A DNA stretch of 64,000 nucleotides from Clostridiales bacterium (GTDB taxonomy: Bacteria; Bacillota; Clostridia; Oscillospirales; Oscillospiraceae), in the NCBI GenBank assembly GCA_012719035.1, contig JAAYBD010000030.1, forward strand, positions 62,001-126,000, read 5' to 3'. Under the pieces are notes generated by a model. The model searched no databases, was not told the origin of the DNA, and saw only the letters and a list, made by a program, of their open reading frames with translations. Positions 26,963 through 34,202 of this stretch are shown here, piece by piece. Within the stretch, counting starts at the first letter, position 1, and the number at the start of each line of letters is the position of its first letter. The position numbers and the translations under genes are program-made.

Positions 26963-27673
26963 TCAATTGCGAATTTTGACATTCTCCACATATGAGGCAA
27001 GAATATCCCTGAAATGCTCTGTTTCGGACTGCGAAAAGCCGCTCAGCGGGACAAAGTCCTGTTCGCCTGCAAAGCCCACGATATCGCCGCTGTCCTCAAA
27101 ATTTTGAAGATAATAATACTCTGCGCCCTTAACAATCCGTCCTATTTTTTCAATGTCTTTATTTGTGTGGAATTCGCGCACAAGGGTAGTCCTGAATTCG
27201 TAAGGGATCGATCCGTGCATAAGAAGTTTTGCGCTTTCAAAAACGGGTTTTGAATCAAAATTCGGTATTCCTACTGTTACCGGATATTTTTCCGGAGAGT
27301 TCTTAATATCCATCGCAACATAATCTAAAAGTCCCCGATCAATGAGCGAAGCAAGCTTTTCCGGATAAAAACCATTAGTATCAAGTTTGATAAGAAAACC
27401 AAGATTTCTTATTTCACTAATAAAACTCTCTATATCGCTTTGAAGAAGCGGTTCACCGCCCGTAATACAGACTCCGTCCAGAATTCCGATGCGCTTTTTG
27501 AGAAATGACAAAACCTCTGCCTCGGGGATGCTTTCAACTTCCGAAACCCGCGTCACAAGGGAGGCATTATGGCAAAAAGGACAGCGAAGATTACAGCCGC
27601 CTGTAAAAATTGTTGCCGCCAGCTTTTCGGGATAATCGAGGAGCGACAGCCTTTGAAGTCCGCATATCAGCAT
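26963..27673 (-). CDS. nrdG: Anaerobic ribonucleotide reductase activating protein
   Basis: Radical SAM activase that makes the glycyl radical on NrdD. The 236-residue product has the cluster motif CNLRCPFC (Cys-x3-Cys-x2-Cys) in TGGCNLRCPFCHNASLV, then ITGGEPLLQ and KLDTNGFYPE. Its length and the N-terminal GLQRLSLLDYPEKLAATIFT match the longer NrdG2-type activases rather than the short E. coli form. It lies 164 bases upstream of nrdD on the same strand; both have promoters. Confidence 0.92.
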   Translation of the reverse strand: MLICGLQRLSLLDYPEKLAATIFTGGCNLRCPFCHNASLVTRVSEVESIPEAEVLSFLKKRIGILDGVCITGGEPLLQSDIESFISEIRNLGFLIKLDTNGFYPEKLASLIDRGLLDYVAMDIKNSPEKYPVTVGIPNFDSKPVFESAKLLMHGSIPYEFRTTLVREFHTNKDIEKIGRIVKGAEYYYLQNFEDSGDIVGFAGEQDFVPLSGFSQSETEHFRDILASYVENVKIRN

Positions 27674-27708
27674 TGTTTTCCTCCGTATAGGTATGTGTGC
27701 CTGCTATT

Positions 27709-27737
27709 ATTTTACACCAAAATTGATGTTTTGACAA
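27709..27737 (-). promoter_or_regulatory. Promoter of nrdG
   Basis: On the minus strand TTGTCA (27737-27732), 17-base spacer, TAAAAT (27714-27709), giving a leader of about 30 bases before nrdG with GGAGG. Confidence 0.75.
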
Positions 27738-27755
27738 GCACTATTTTCATAAAAA

Positions 27756-27813
27756 ACCATAGATATTGTTTAGCGATTGTGAAATAAAGAAGAACGACCA
27801 CTATATATAGTGT
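27756..27813. promoter_or_regulatory. Two NrdR-box-like palindromes upstream of nrdG
   Basis: CCACTATATATAGTGT (27798-27813) holds a perfect 14-base palindrome and matches the NrdR box consensus (ACACTATATATAGTGT type) at 15 of 16 positions. A weaker copy, ACCATAGATATTGTTT, lies at 27756-27771. Their centres are 42 bases apart, four helical turns. NrdR is the ATP/dATP-sensing repressor of ribonucleotide reductase genes. The boxes lie upstream of the nrdG -35 and between nrdG and the divergent glycosyltransferase. Confidence 0.65.
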
Positions 27814-27844
27814 GTGCGGTTTCACGCGACGTAAAGAGGTTTCG

Positions 27845-27873
27845 TTGACAAACAAGGAAAAAAAGAGTAAAAT
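27845..27873 (+). promoter_or_regulatory. Promoter of the glycosyltransferase pair
   Basis: TTGACA (27845-27850), 17-base spacer, TAAAAT (27868-27873), with transcription expected near 27880 and a ~25-base leader. This supports the downstream ATG at 27905 as the true start rather than an upstream in-frame ATG at 27812. Confidence 0.8.
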
Positions 27874-27904
27874 CAGCGCGAATAATATAAGCAGGGAGAA
27901 AATC

Positions 27905-28636
27905 ATGCAAAGCAAAAAAATAACGCTTGTGATTCCCGCGTACAATGAAGCGTCAATAATTAAAGACACGATAGAGACATCGCTTTCATATCTTGAGCAG
28001 AGTTTTCCCGAATATGAACTGATTATATCCGATGACGGAAGTACGGATGAAACCAGGGCAATTGTGGAGAGCTTTTCAAACTCTCATCTGCGCTATGTCG
28101 GACATATGCCCAATAGAGGGAAAGGCAGTGCGGTGCGGGAAGGTATCCTTGCGGCAAAAGGGGATATAGTTGCATATACGGATGCTGACCTTGCCTATGG
28201 TATTGAAGCGGTAGGAGAGCTTATCCAAAAGCTTGAAGCGGAAGGCACAGAGATTGCCATAGGCTCCAGAAAGCTGCATCCTGACGGGTATAAGGATTAT
28301 CCTGCCATAAGGCTTCTTGCCAGCCGCTTTTTCAGCTTTCTGACAGGCTTGCTGGCGGGCTTTCATTACGACACGCAGTGCGGACTGAAGGCTTTTTCCT
28401 CAAAGGCGGCAAAAGAGATTTTCTCCCGCTGCGAGACAGACGGTTTTGCTTTTGACTTTGAGGTTATGATGATTGCTTCGGGGCTGTCTTTTCCTGTGGC
28501 ACAGCTTCCGGTCAAAATAGTCAACCACAGGGACTCGAAAGTTAGGGTAGTGCGCGACAGCATCAGAATGTTCGGCGATATTATATGTATCCGGCGTGCT
28601 GTAAAAAAGCGTTTGGAAAGGGAAAATCTGCTGTGA
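27905..28636 (+). CDS. Family 2 glycosyltransferase, polyprenyl-phosphate type, without membrane anchor
   Basis: A 243-residue GT-A fold enzyme resembling dolichyl-phosphate mannose synthases. Nucleotide-sugar binding motifs are VIPAYNEASIIKDTI, IISDDGSTDET, and the metal-binding AYTDADLAYGI; NRGKGSAVREGIL is also typical. It lacks C-terminal membrane helices, so it would act at the cytoplasmic face. AGGGAGAA precedes ATG 27905, which lies after the visible promoter. Its stop overlaps the GTG of the membrane protein, implying coupled translation. The likely role is making a lipid-linked monosaccharide for the next protein; the sugar is unknown. Confidence 0.85.
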   Translation: MQSKKITLVIPAYNEASIIKDTIETSLSYLEQSFPEYELIISDDGSTDETRAIVESFSNSHLRYVGHMPNRGKGSAVREGILAAKGDIVAYTDADLAYGIEAVGELIQKLEAEGTEIAIGSRKLHPDGYKDYPAIRLLASRFFSFLTGLLAGFHYDTQCGLKAFSSKAAKEIFSRCETDGFAFDFEVMMIASGLSFPVAQLPVKIVNHRDSKVRVVRDSIRMFGDIICIRRAVKKRLERENLL

Positions 28637-30255
28637 TTAAAAAGGACACCTATCTTGGGAACCGTACCTATGCGCTACTCTTTTTTGTGTTGTTCGGGCT
28701 GATTTTTTCACGCTATTGCTACTATGGCTTTGAATATTATCATCAGCTCGACGATTATATACAATATCACAATTATACGGCTTACAACGATGATTTATGG
28801 AAACTTATAAAATCACTCGGAATGCTCTCATCGCGCCCTCTTGCGGGCTTATTCGACCTTTTTGTGTGGTCGAATTTTTATGGGGCTATGATAATTGCGG
28901 TCGGAATTATATCCGCTATGTACGCCGCATCAGCCATATTTCTGCATAAGGTTTTTTCAAAGCACTTCGGCACAGGTTATATGTTTTTTATAATTTATGC
29001 GCTTTTACCTTTGGGCTTTGAAGGAATTTATTGGGTGTCCGCGTCATCGCGGATAGTTGTTGGTCTGTTTTTTGCCTCCATGTCACTGCTTTTTTTTGAC
29101 GAATGGTGCGACGGCGGCAAAAAAAGCAGGCTGGTACTTTTTGCGGTATTTCAATTTATAGCTTTTTGTTTTTATGAACAAATCGTGCTGTTTTCGGGAG
29201 CTGCTACCCTTATCGTTATGATCTGCTATGCCAACAAGCGGAGCAGACAGCGTGCAGTCTGGGGATTTTTAATGTTTGCAAACGCGGCTTTGTATCTTGC
29301 TTTTACGCAGCTTGCGCCCTCGGGCGTTTACGGTGAAAGAACGGCGCTTTTTCTGCCGTGGCAGGATGGCTATGTTGAGCAAGGTTTTCTTTCCGCATGC
29401 TGGCAGATGATTTGCGTATTTATCAGCGGCGGTGCCGCGACCTGCGGGAAGGGTTTGCTGCGCGGGTTCAAACTGCTGATAGAGGAACCGAATTTTATAT
29501 ATGTTATTGCCATTCTTGCTTTATGCTCTGTGCTGTTTGTTACAGTGAGAAAGGAAAGAAGAGAGAATATAAGCTTTTTCGCGGAGCTGTTTACAGGCGT
29601 TTTTCTTGCCATAGCGCCGCTTTTGCTCTTCTTTGTACTAAAAAATCCATGGTTCAGCGCGAGAAACGCCGTTCCCTCTTTCTGTGGACTTGCACTTGTT
29701 GGGGATGCGCTTTTTGATTTGATTTTCGGAAGATTAAAAAAGAGCAATGTTATAGAAGCGGCTTTGGTTTCTGCGGCCGCGCTTTTGTGCTGTACGGCTT
29801 CCATCAGTGAAATACATGATTACCGCGAAACGACAGCGGCAGACGTAAAAATAGCTTCAGCCGCTTCCGAAGCTCTTGAAAACACTGGCTTTGAATCAGG
29901 CGAAAGCATCTGGCTTCTGAATGTTGACGCATCCTATGTCAGTGATGCAAATTTCTATTTCCACGAACACGGCTATGGAGTGACTTCGAGCGACTGGGCA
30001 CTAACGGGCGCTCTCCGGGCAGTGAGCGGCAGGGGAGACCTGCCCCTCGTTACTCCTGTTTCAGTTCACAGACACTTCCCGGTCGAAAAGAAAGAGATCG
30101 AGAAAGCTCGTATCCTATTCTACACAGGAGACGGTGTTGTGCCGGTGAGCTTGGAAAAATCGGAAACGAGCACATGGGAAATCAAAAGCGGATCGGGAAA
30201 GCTGTTCGGTACTCTTATCTACAGTGATGGAGGACTTACCCTTAAAACTAAATAG
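28633..30255 (+). CDS. Polytopic membrane protein, probable GT-C glycosyltransferase
   Basis: A 540-residue protein with one helix at residues ~10-30, then a short external loop with the acidic motif YYHQLDDYIQYHNY, and many further hydrophobic helices (for example FYGAMIIAVGIISAMYAAS and TGYMFFIIYALLPLGFEG) up to about residue 400, ending in a ~130-residue soluble domain. An acidic pair in the first external loop is typical of GT-C enzymes, which take sugars from polyprenyl phosphate. GTG 28633 overlaps the preceding stop by four bases; an ATG at 28585 lies deep inside the previous gene. Function is inferred from topology and neighbours only. Confidence 0.7.
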   Translation: MIKKDTYLGNRTYALLFFVLFGLIFSRYCYYGFEYYHQLDDYIQYHNYTAYNDDLWKLIKSLGMLSSRPLAGLFDLFVWSNFYGAMIIAVGIISAMYAASAIFLHKVFSKHFGTGYMFFIIYALLPLGFEGIYWVSASSRIVVGLFFASMSLLFFDEWCDGGKKSRLVLFAVFQFIAFCFYEQIVLFSGAATLIVMICYANKRSRQRAVWGFLMFANAALYLAFTQLAPSGVYGERTALFLPWQDGYVEQGFLSACWQMICVFISGGAATCGKGLLRGFKLLIEEPNFIYVIAILALCSVLFVTVRKERRENISFFAELFTGVFLAIAPLLLFFVLKNPWFSARNAVPSFCGLALVGDALFDLIFGRLKKSNVIEAALVSAAALLCCTASISEIHDYRETTAADVKIASAASEALENTGFESGESIWLLNVDASYVSDANFYFHEHGYGVTSSDWALTGALRAVSGRGDLPLVTPVSVHRHFPVEKKEIEKARILFYTGDGVVPVSLEKSETSTWEIKSGSGKLFGTLIYSDGGLTLKTK

Positions 30256-30269
30256 TATTGTGGCGAAGA

Positions 30270-30370
30270 AAAGACCGCTGCCAAATCAAGCCTTTGTGAT
30301 TCGTAACAGCAAACTGTTTTTGGATATTACCAGTTCGCTCCGAGTGCAAAGGCGATAGGGCAGCGGCTTT
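30270..30370. ncRNA. Nested-stem RNA structure between convergent genes
   Basis: Three nested stems fit in about 100 bases. P1 pairs 30275-30282 with 30359-30366 and extends by AAAG/CTTT (30270-30273 with 30367-30370). P2 pairs 30290-30296 (GCCTTTG) with 30347-30353 (CAAAGGC). P3 pairs 30309-30316 with 30331-30338 with one mismatch. TCTTTTCTT lies just after P1 on the minus strand, so it could be a large minus-strand terminator for the 30382-31359 gene or a small RNA. It lacks the conserved SRP RNA loop. Confidence 0.4.
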
Positions 30371-30381
30371 AATGCGCTCTT

Positions 30382-31359
30382 TTATTCAATTACGCTTTCG
30401 ATTATAAACGGCGGTCTGTGCTTTACTTCAAGATATATCTTGCCGATATATTCCCCGACAATTCCGATACCGGCAAGGGAGAGTCCGCCCATAAACAGCA
30501 TTACTACGAGGAGGACTTGCCAGCCCGAGAAGGGTGTTCCTGCGCAAAGCCGCACTAAAAAAACAATAAGAAGTATAAAATCGGCAAGCAGGGCAGCGAC
30601 TCCGCTCCATAATATTGCCCTTATAGGCTTTGCGCTCAGAGATGTAATGCCCTCGGAAGCGAGCCCCAGCATTTTCTTGAGCGGGTATTTGCTTTCGCCC
30701 GCAATGCGCTCGCCGCGCTCGTACTCCACAACATCGGTTTTATAGCCAAGCATGGGGACGATGCCGCGTAAAAACAGGTTCACCTCGCCGTATTGTGAAA
30801 GTGCCTGAAGCGCCGTTTTGCTCATAAGGCGGTAATCTGCGTGATTATAGACAATTTCCCCGCCGAGCTTGGACAGAAGTTTATAGTAACCCTCCGCTGT
30901 AAAGCGCTTGAAGAAAGTATCTTTGTTTCTCGAACAGCGCACACCATAGACGATTTCGCATCCGGAGTAATATTTTTCGAGCATTTCGTCAACGGCATTT
31001 ATGTCGTCCTGAAGGTCGGCATCCATGGAAATAGTAATATCTGCCCGGTCTTTTGCGGTCATAAGACCGGCTAAAAGCGCGTTTTGATGCCCTCTGTTTC
31101 GACTGAGACAAACGCCGCAAAACAGATCATCCGCCTCATGAAGAGCGGTGATGAGCTGCCACGTATTGTCAGTCGAACCATCGTTGATAAGCATAATGCG
31201 GCTGTTTTCCGAAACTATCCCTTTACTGATAAGTGTGTGCATTTTTTCGCGTAGACGCCGTGAAGTTTCGGGGAGCGCTTCCTCTTCGTTATAGCAGGGC
31301 ACAACAATATAAAGAGTGCTGCCGCGAAACTTGTTTTTAAACTGGTTCAGGGTGGTCAC
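30382..31359 (-). CDS. GtrB/CsbB-type polyprenyl-phosphate glycosyltransferase
   Basis: A 325-residue family 2 glycosyltransferase that attaches a sugar to undecaprenyl phosphate. It has VVPCYNEEEALPETS, LINDGSTDNTW, SRNRGHQNALLAGL and the metal-binding SMDADLQDD, then two membrane helices (about residues 235-260 and 270-295) and the tail GEYIGKIYLEVKHRP typical of GtrB, YkcC and CsbB. In known systems such enzymes work with a GtrA/GtcA flippase and a GT-C transferase; the GT-C candidate is the convergent neighbour at 28633. No flippase is seen here. Confidence 0.9.
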   Translation of the reverse strand: MTTLNQFKNKFRGSTLYIVVPCYNEEEALPETSRRLREKMHTLISKGIVSENSRIMLINDGSTDNTWQLITALHEADDLFCGVCLSRNRGHQNALLAGLMTAKDRADITISMDADLQDDINAVDEMLEKYYSGCEIVYGVRCSRNKDTFFKRFTAEGYYKLLSKLGGEIVYNHADYRLMSKTALQALSQYGEVNLFLRGIVPMLGYKTDVVEYERGERIAGESKYPLKKMLGLASEGITSLSAKPIRAILWSGVAALLADFILLIVFLVRLCAGTPFSGWQVLLVVMLFMGGLSLAGIGIVGEYIGKIYLEVKHRPPFIIESVIE

Positions 31360-31439
31360 CTTCTAAAAAATATATTTTATACCGATTTTTCGGTTTCTTA
31401 CATAAGAAAATGCGTAATCTAAAATTACAAGTATATACT

Positions 31440-31468
31440 ATTATAATGTCCGCTCATTTGTTTTGCAA
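31440..31468 (-). promoter_or_regulatory. Promoter of the GtrB-type gene
   Basis: On the minus strand TTGCAA (31468-31463), 17-base spacer and perfect TATAAT (31445-31440), with a ~75-base AT-rich leader. This and the next promoter are the recognisable contents of the 315-base gap 31360-31674. Confidence 0.75.
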
Positions 31469-31580
31469 GCCAAGCAATTAAGGTTTTTCGCTTGTTATTT
31501 TTTTGTCGTTAAAAGTTCGGAAAATGTTCCGCAATCAGAATAATTTTAACCAGAATGTTTCTTTATTTGCCTTTTTTATA

Positions 31581-31609
31581 TTGAATTTTTAAACATTCGG
31601 GGCTACAAT
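31581..31609 (+). promoter_or_regulatory. Promoter of the trmL-glycolysis operon
   Basis: TTGAAT (31581-31586), 17-base spacer, TACAAT (31604-31609). Just downstream an 8-bp hairpin, AAACATCC (31622-31629) with GGATGTTT (31637-31644), sits in the leader. The next gap of any size in this direction is after eno, so this is probably the main promoter for trmL-pgk-tpiA-gpmI-eno. Confidence 0.7.
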
Positions 31610-31674
31610 GTAAAGGAAATCAAACATCCTTGTAGCGGATGTTTAAAAAAGAGACAGAGGAATCAAGGGAATAA

Positions 31675-32178
31675 ATGATCGACATTATTTTGGTAGAGCC
31701 GGAAATACCAGCTAACACAGGCAATATTTCCCGTACCTGCGCGGTTACGGGAGCAAGACTTCATCTGATTGAACCGCTTGGATTTGATATTTCCGATAAG
31801 GCGCTTAAACGGGCGGGACTCGACTACTGGCACTTTCTTGATGTGTCGGTGTATAAAAATCTCGATGAGTTTTTTCAGAAAAACGGCGATGAAAATCTAT
31901 GGCTTGCAACTACAAAAGCGCCGATGCGCTATGATAAAGCGGACTTTACTGGGGATGTGAAGCTGATGTTCGGAAAGGAGACGGCGGGACTTCCGGAATA
32001 TATTCGTGAACGTTACCGCAGCCGCTGCATACGAATACCCATGAAGGACGAAACACGCAGCCTTAACCTTTCAAACAGCGTCGCTATCTTGTGCTATGAA
32101 GCTCTCCGACAGCAGGGGTTTCCCGGACTTTGCGAGACTGGGGAAATGGCGCGCGGGGAAACAGAAATAACAGAATGA
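31675..32178 (+). CDS. trmL: tRNA (cytidine/uridine-34-2'-O)-methyltransferase TrmL
   Basis: A minimal SPOUT methyltransferase that 2'-O-methylates the wobble nucleotide of certain leucine tRNAs. The 167-residue product begins with IILVEPEIPANTGNISRTCAVTGARLHLIEPLGF and carries KLMFGKETAGLPE and the knot motif IRIPMKDETRSLNLSNSVAI. It lacks the extra N-terminal domain of the larger SpoU enzyme at 3186. It starts the transcript that continues into glycolytic genes, 30 bases before pgk. Confidence 0.93.
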   Translation: MIDIILVEPEIPANTGNISRTCAVTGARLHLIEPLGFDISDKALKRAGLDYWHFLDVSVYKNLDEFFQKNGDENLWLATTKAPMRYDKADFTGDVKLMFGKETAGLPEYIRERYRSRCIRIPMKDETRSLNLSNSVAILCYEALRQQGFPGLCETGEMARGETEITE

Positions 32179-32208
32179 CAGAATAAAGACATTATTTGGA
32201 GGTTTGAC

Positions 32209-33402
32209 ATGAATTATAATAAAAAAACAATAAGGGATGTTGAGGTCAAAGGAAAAAAAGTGCTTCTGCGCTGTGATTTCAACGTACCGCGTGACAAGCA
32301 GACGGGCGAGATAGCAAGTGACAAGAGGATAGTGGCTTCACTTCCGACCATAAAGTATCTTCTCGAAAACGGTGCAAAGGTCATTGCCTGCTCGCACATG
32401 GGAAAGCCTAAGGGAGAATTTAAGAAAGAGTTAAGTCTGGCTCCTGTAGCGAAAAGGCTTTCAGAGTATCTGAAAATGCCCGTCAAATTTGCAAACGATG
32501 TTGCCGGTGAAGAGTCTGCAAAGCTTGCCGCAGACCTGAAAGACGGTGAGATTATGCTCATGGAAAATGTCAGGTTTAATCCCGGGGAGGAAAAAAACGA
32601 CCCAGAATTTGCAAAAAAGCTGGCAGCTTTTGGAGAGATATATGTTTCGGACGCATTCGGCACCGTTCACCGCGCACACGCCTCGACAGCCGGAGTTGCG
32701 AAGTTCCTTCCCGCCTATGCGGGCTTTTTGGTCGAAAGGGAGCTTACGGTTATGGGCGATGCAGTCGATAATCCGAAACGCCCCTTGGTTGCGATTTTAG
32801 GCGGAGCCAAGGTTTCAGACAAAATCGGAGTTATATCCAGTCTGATAGATAAAGCAGACACTCTTATTATAGGCGGAGGCATGGCGTATACTTTCCTTAA
32901 ATCTATGGGCAAGAACATCGGCAAATCACTTCTTGAAGAAGACAAAATCGAGATGGCAGGAGAAGTGATGCGGAAAGCGGCTGAAAAGAAAATCAAGTTT
33001 CTGCTGCCCGTAGATATTGCTATAGGTGACCGCTTTGCCCCAGACTGTGAAAAAAGGATAGTAGATATCGATAATATTCCCGACAATTGGATGGGCTTGG
33101 ATATCGGGGACAAGACTATAGAACTTTTCGGCGATGCTGTTAAAGATGCAGGAACGGTTGTCTGGAATGGTCCTATGGGCGTTTTCGAGTTTCCCGCTTT
33201 TGCTAACGGAACGAAGAGCCTTGCCAAGATAATTTCAAATTCAAATGCTCTTACCATTGTAGGCGGCGGCGACAGTACGGCGGCTGTGGAGCAAATGGGT
33301 TTTGCAGATAAAATTACGCATATCTCAACAGGCGGCGGAGCTTCGCTTGAATTTCTTGAGGGAAGAGAGCTGCCCGGTATCGCTTGCTTAATGGACAGAT
33401 AA
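32209..33402 (+). CDS. pgk: Phosphoglycerate kinase
   Basis: Makes ATP from 1,3-bisphosphoglycerate in glycolysis. The 397-residue product has the N-terminal substrate motif [14 protein letters not shown], the ACSHMGKP segment, [15 protein letters not shown] and the C-terminal nucleotide site [21 protein letters not shown] lies seven bases before the ATG. It is followed after 12 bases by tpiA, in the order pgk-tpiA-gpmI-eno; gapA, usually first in this operon, is not here. Confidence 0.98.
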   Translation: MNYNKKTIRDVEVKGKKVLLRCDFNVPRDKQTGEIASDKRIVASLPTIKYLLENGAKVIACSHMGKPKGEFKKELSLAPVAKRLSEYLKMPVKFANDVAGEESAKLAADLKDGEIMLMENVRFNPGEEKNDPEFAKKLAAFGEIYVSDAFGTVHRAHASTAGVAKFLPAYAGFLVERELTVMGDAVDNPKRPLVAILGGAKVSDKIGVISSLIDKADTLIIGGGMAYTFLKSMGKNIGKSLLEEDKIEMAGEVMRKAAEKKIKFLLPVDIAIGDRFAPDCEKRIVDIDNIPDNWMGLDIGDKTIELFGDAVKDAGTVVWNGPMGVFEFPAFANGTKSLAKIISNSNALTIVGGGDSTAAVEQMGFADKITHISTGGGASLEFLEGRELPGIACLMDR

Positions 33403-33414
33403 GGAGGACTATGT

Positions 33415-34200
33415 ATGAACAAAAAATACCGCAAGGCTATTATTGCGGGGAACTGGAAAATGAATCTTCTCCCGACGGAGGTGAAGCCTTTTGCCGAGGG
33501 GCTTCGAGCGCTTTTGCCTAAAGCCAAGAACTGCGAGGTGGTTTTATGCGTACCCTTTACGCACATTTCTCCGCTTCGCCGCAGTCTGAAGGACAGCAGG
33601 ATAGCAATCGGCGCGCAGGATGTCAGCATACACGAAAAAGGAGCTTATACGGGGGAGATTTCCGCCGAAATGCTCTCGGATATGAACACCCATTACGTTA
33701 TAGTCGGACACAGTGAATGCAGGCAGTATCATGGGGACACCGATTTTATCGTAGGACAGAAAGCTGCCGCAGTGCTTGAAAAAGGAATGTGCCCGATCAT
33801 CTGCGTGGGAGAAAGCCTTGAACAGAGAGAGCGCGGGCTTACAATGGAACATATAAGCTATCAGGTTCGCGCCGCTTTGTCCTATATCCCTGTGGGGAAA
33901 CTTAGGCAATGTATCATCGCCTATGAGCCTATTTGGGCTATCGGAACGGGAAAGACAGCTACGCCGGAGGAAGCTCAGGAGGTATGCGAAGGCATACGTT
34001 CGGTAATACGCTCGCAGAACGGCGCAAGGGCGGCACGCAGTGTGAGCATTCTTTATGGCGGTTCGATGAACGCAAAAAATGCAAAGGAGCTTCTTTCTAT
34101 GCCCGATATTGATGGAGGACTGATTGGAGGAGCTTCACTGAAGACCGAAGAGTTTGCAAAAATAATCAATGCCGTGTCGGAAGTTGACGGGGAGGATTAA
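33415..34200 (+). CDS. tpiA: Triosephosphate isomerase
   Basis: Interconverts dihydroxyacetone phosphate and glyceraldehyde 3-phosphate. The 261-residue product shows Asn/Lys of AGNWKMN, the catalytic His in GHSECR, and the catalytic Glu with flexible loop 6 in AYEPIWAIGTGKTA, ending with LYGGSMNAKN and GGLIGGASL. The family's normal length is about 250. It lies two bases upstream of gpmI, whose ribosome site (GGGGAGG) is inside the tpiA end. Confidence 0.97.
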   Translation: MNKKYRKAIIAGNWKMNLLPTEVKPFAEGLRALLPKAKNCEVVLCVPFTHISPLRRSLKDSRIAIGAQDVSIHEKGAYTGEISAEMLSDMNTHYVIVGHSECRQYHGDTDFIVGQKAAAVLEKGMCPIICVGESLEQRERGLTMEHISYQVRAALSYIPVGKLRQCIIAYEPIWAIGTGKTATPEEAQEVCEGIRSVIRSQNGARAARSVSILYGGSMNAKNAKELLSMPDIDGGLIGGASLKTEEFAKIINAVSEVDGED

Positions 34201-34202
34201 AA

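Noticed and set aside
27731..27736. Plus-strand TTGACA as a second promoter for the glycosyltransferase
   Set aside because: No -10 at 16-18 bases follows; the bases belong to the minus-strand nrdG -35, and a good promoter lies at 27845.
30270..30370. SRP RNA (scRNA) or tRNA
   Set aside because: The apical part lacks the conserved GGAA/AGCA loop of SRP RNA and no cloverleaf with a T-loop can be drawn.
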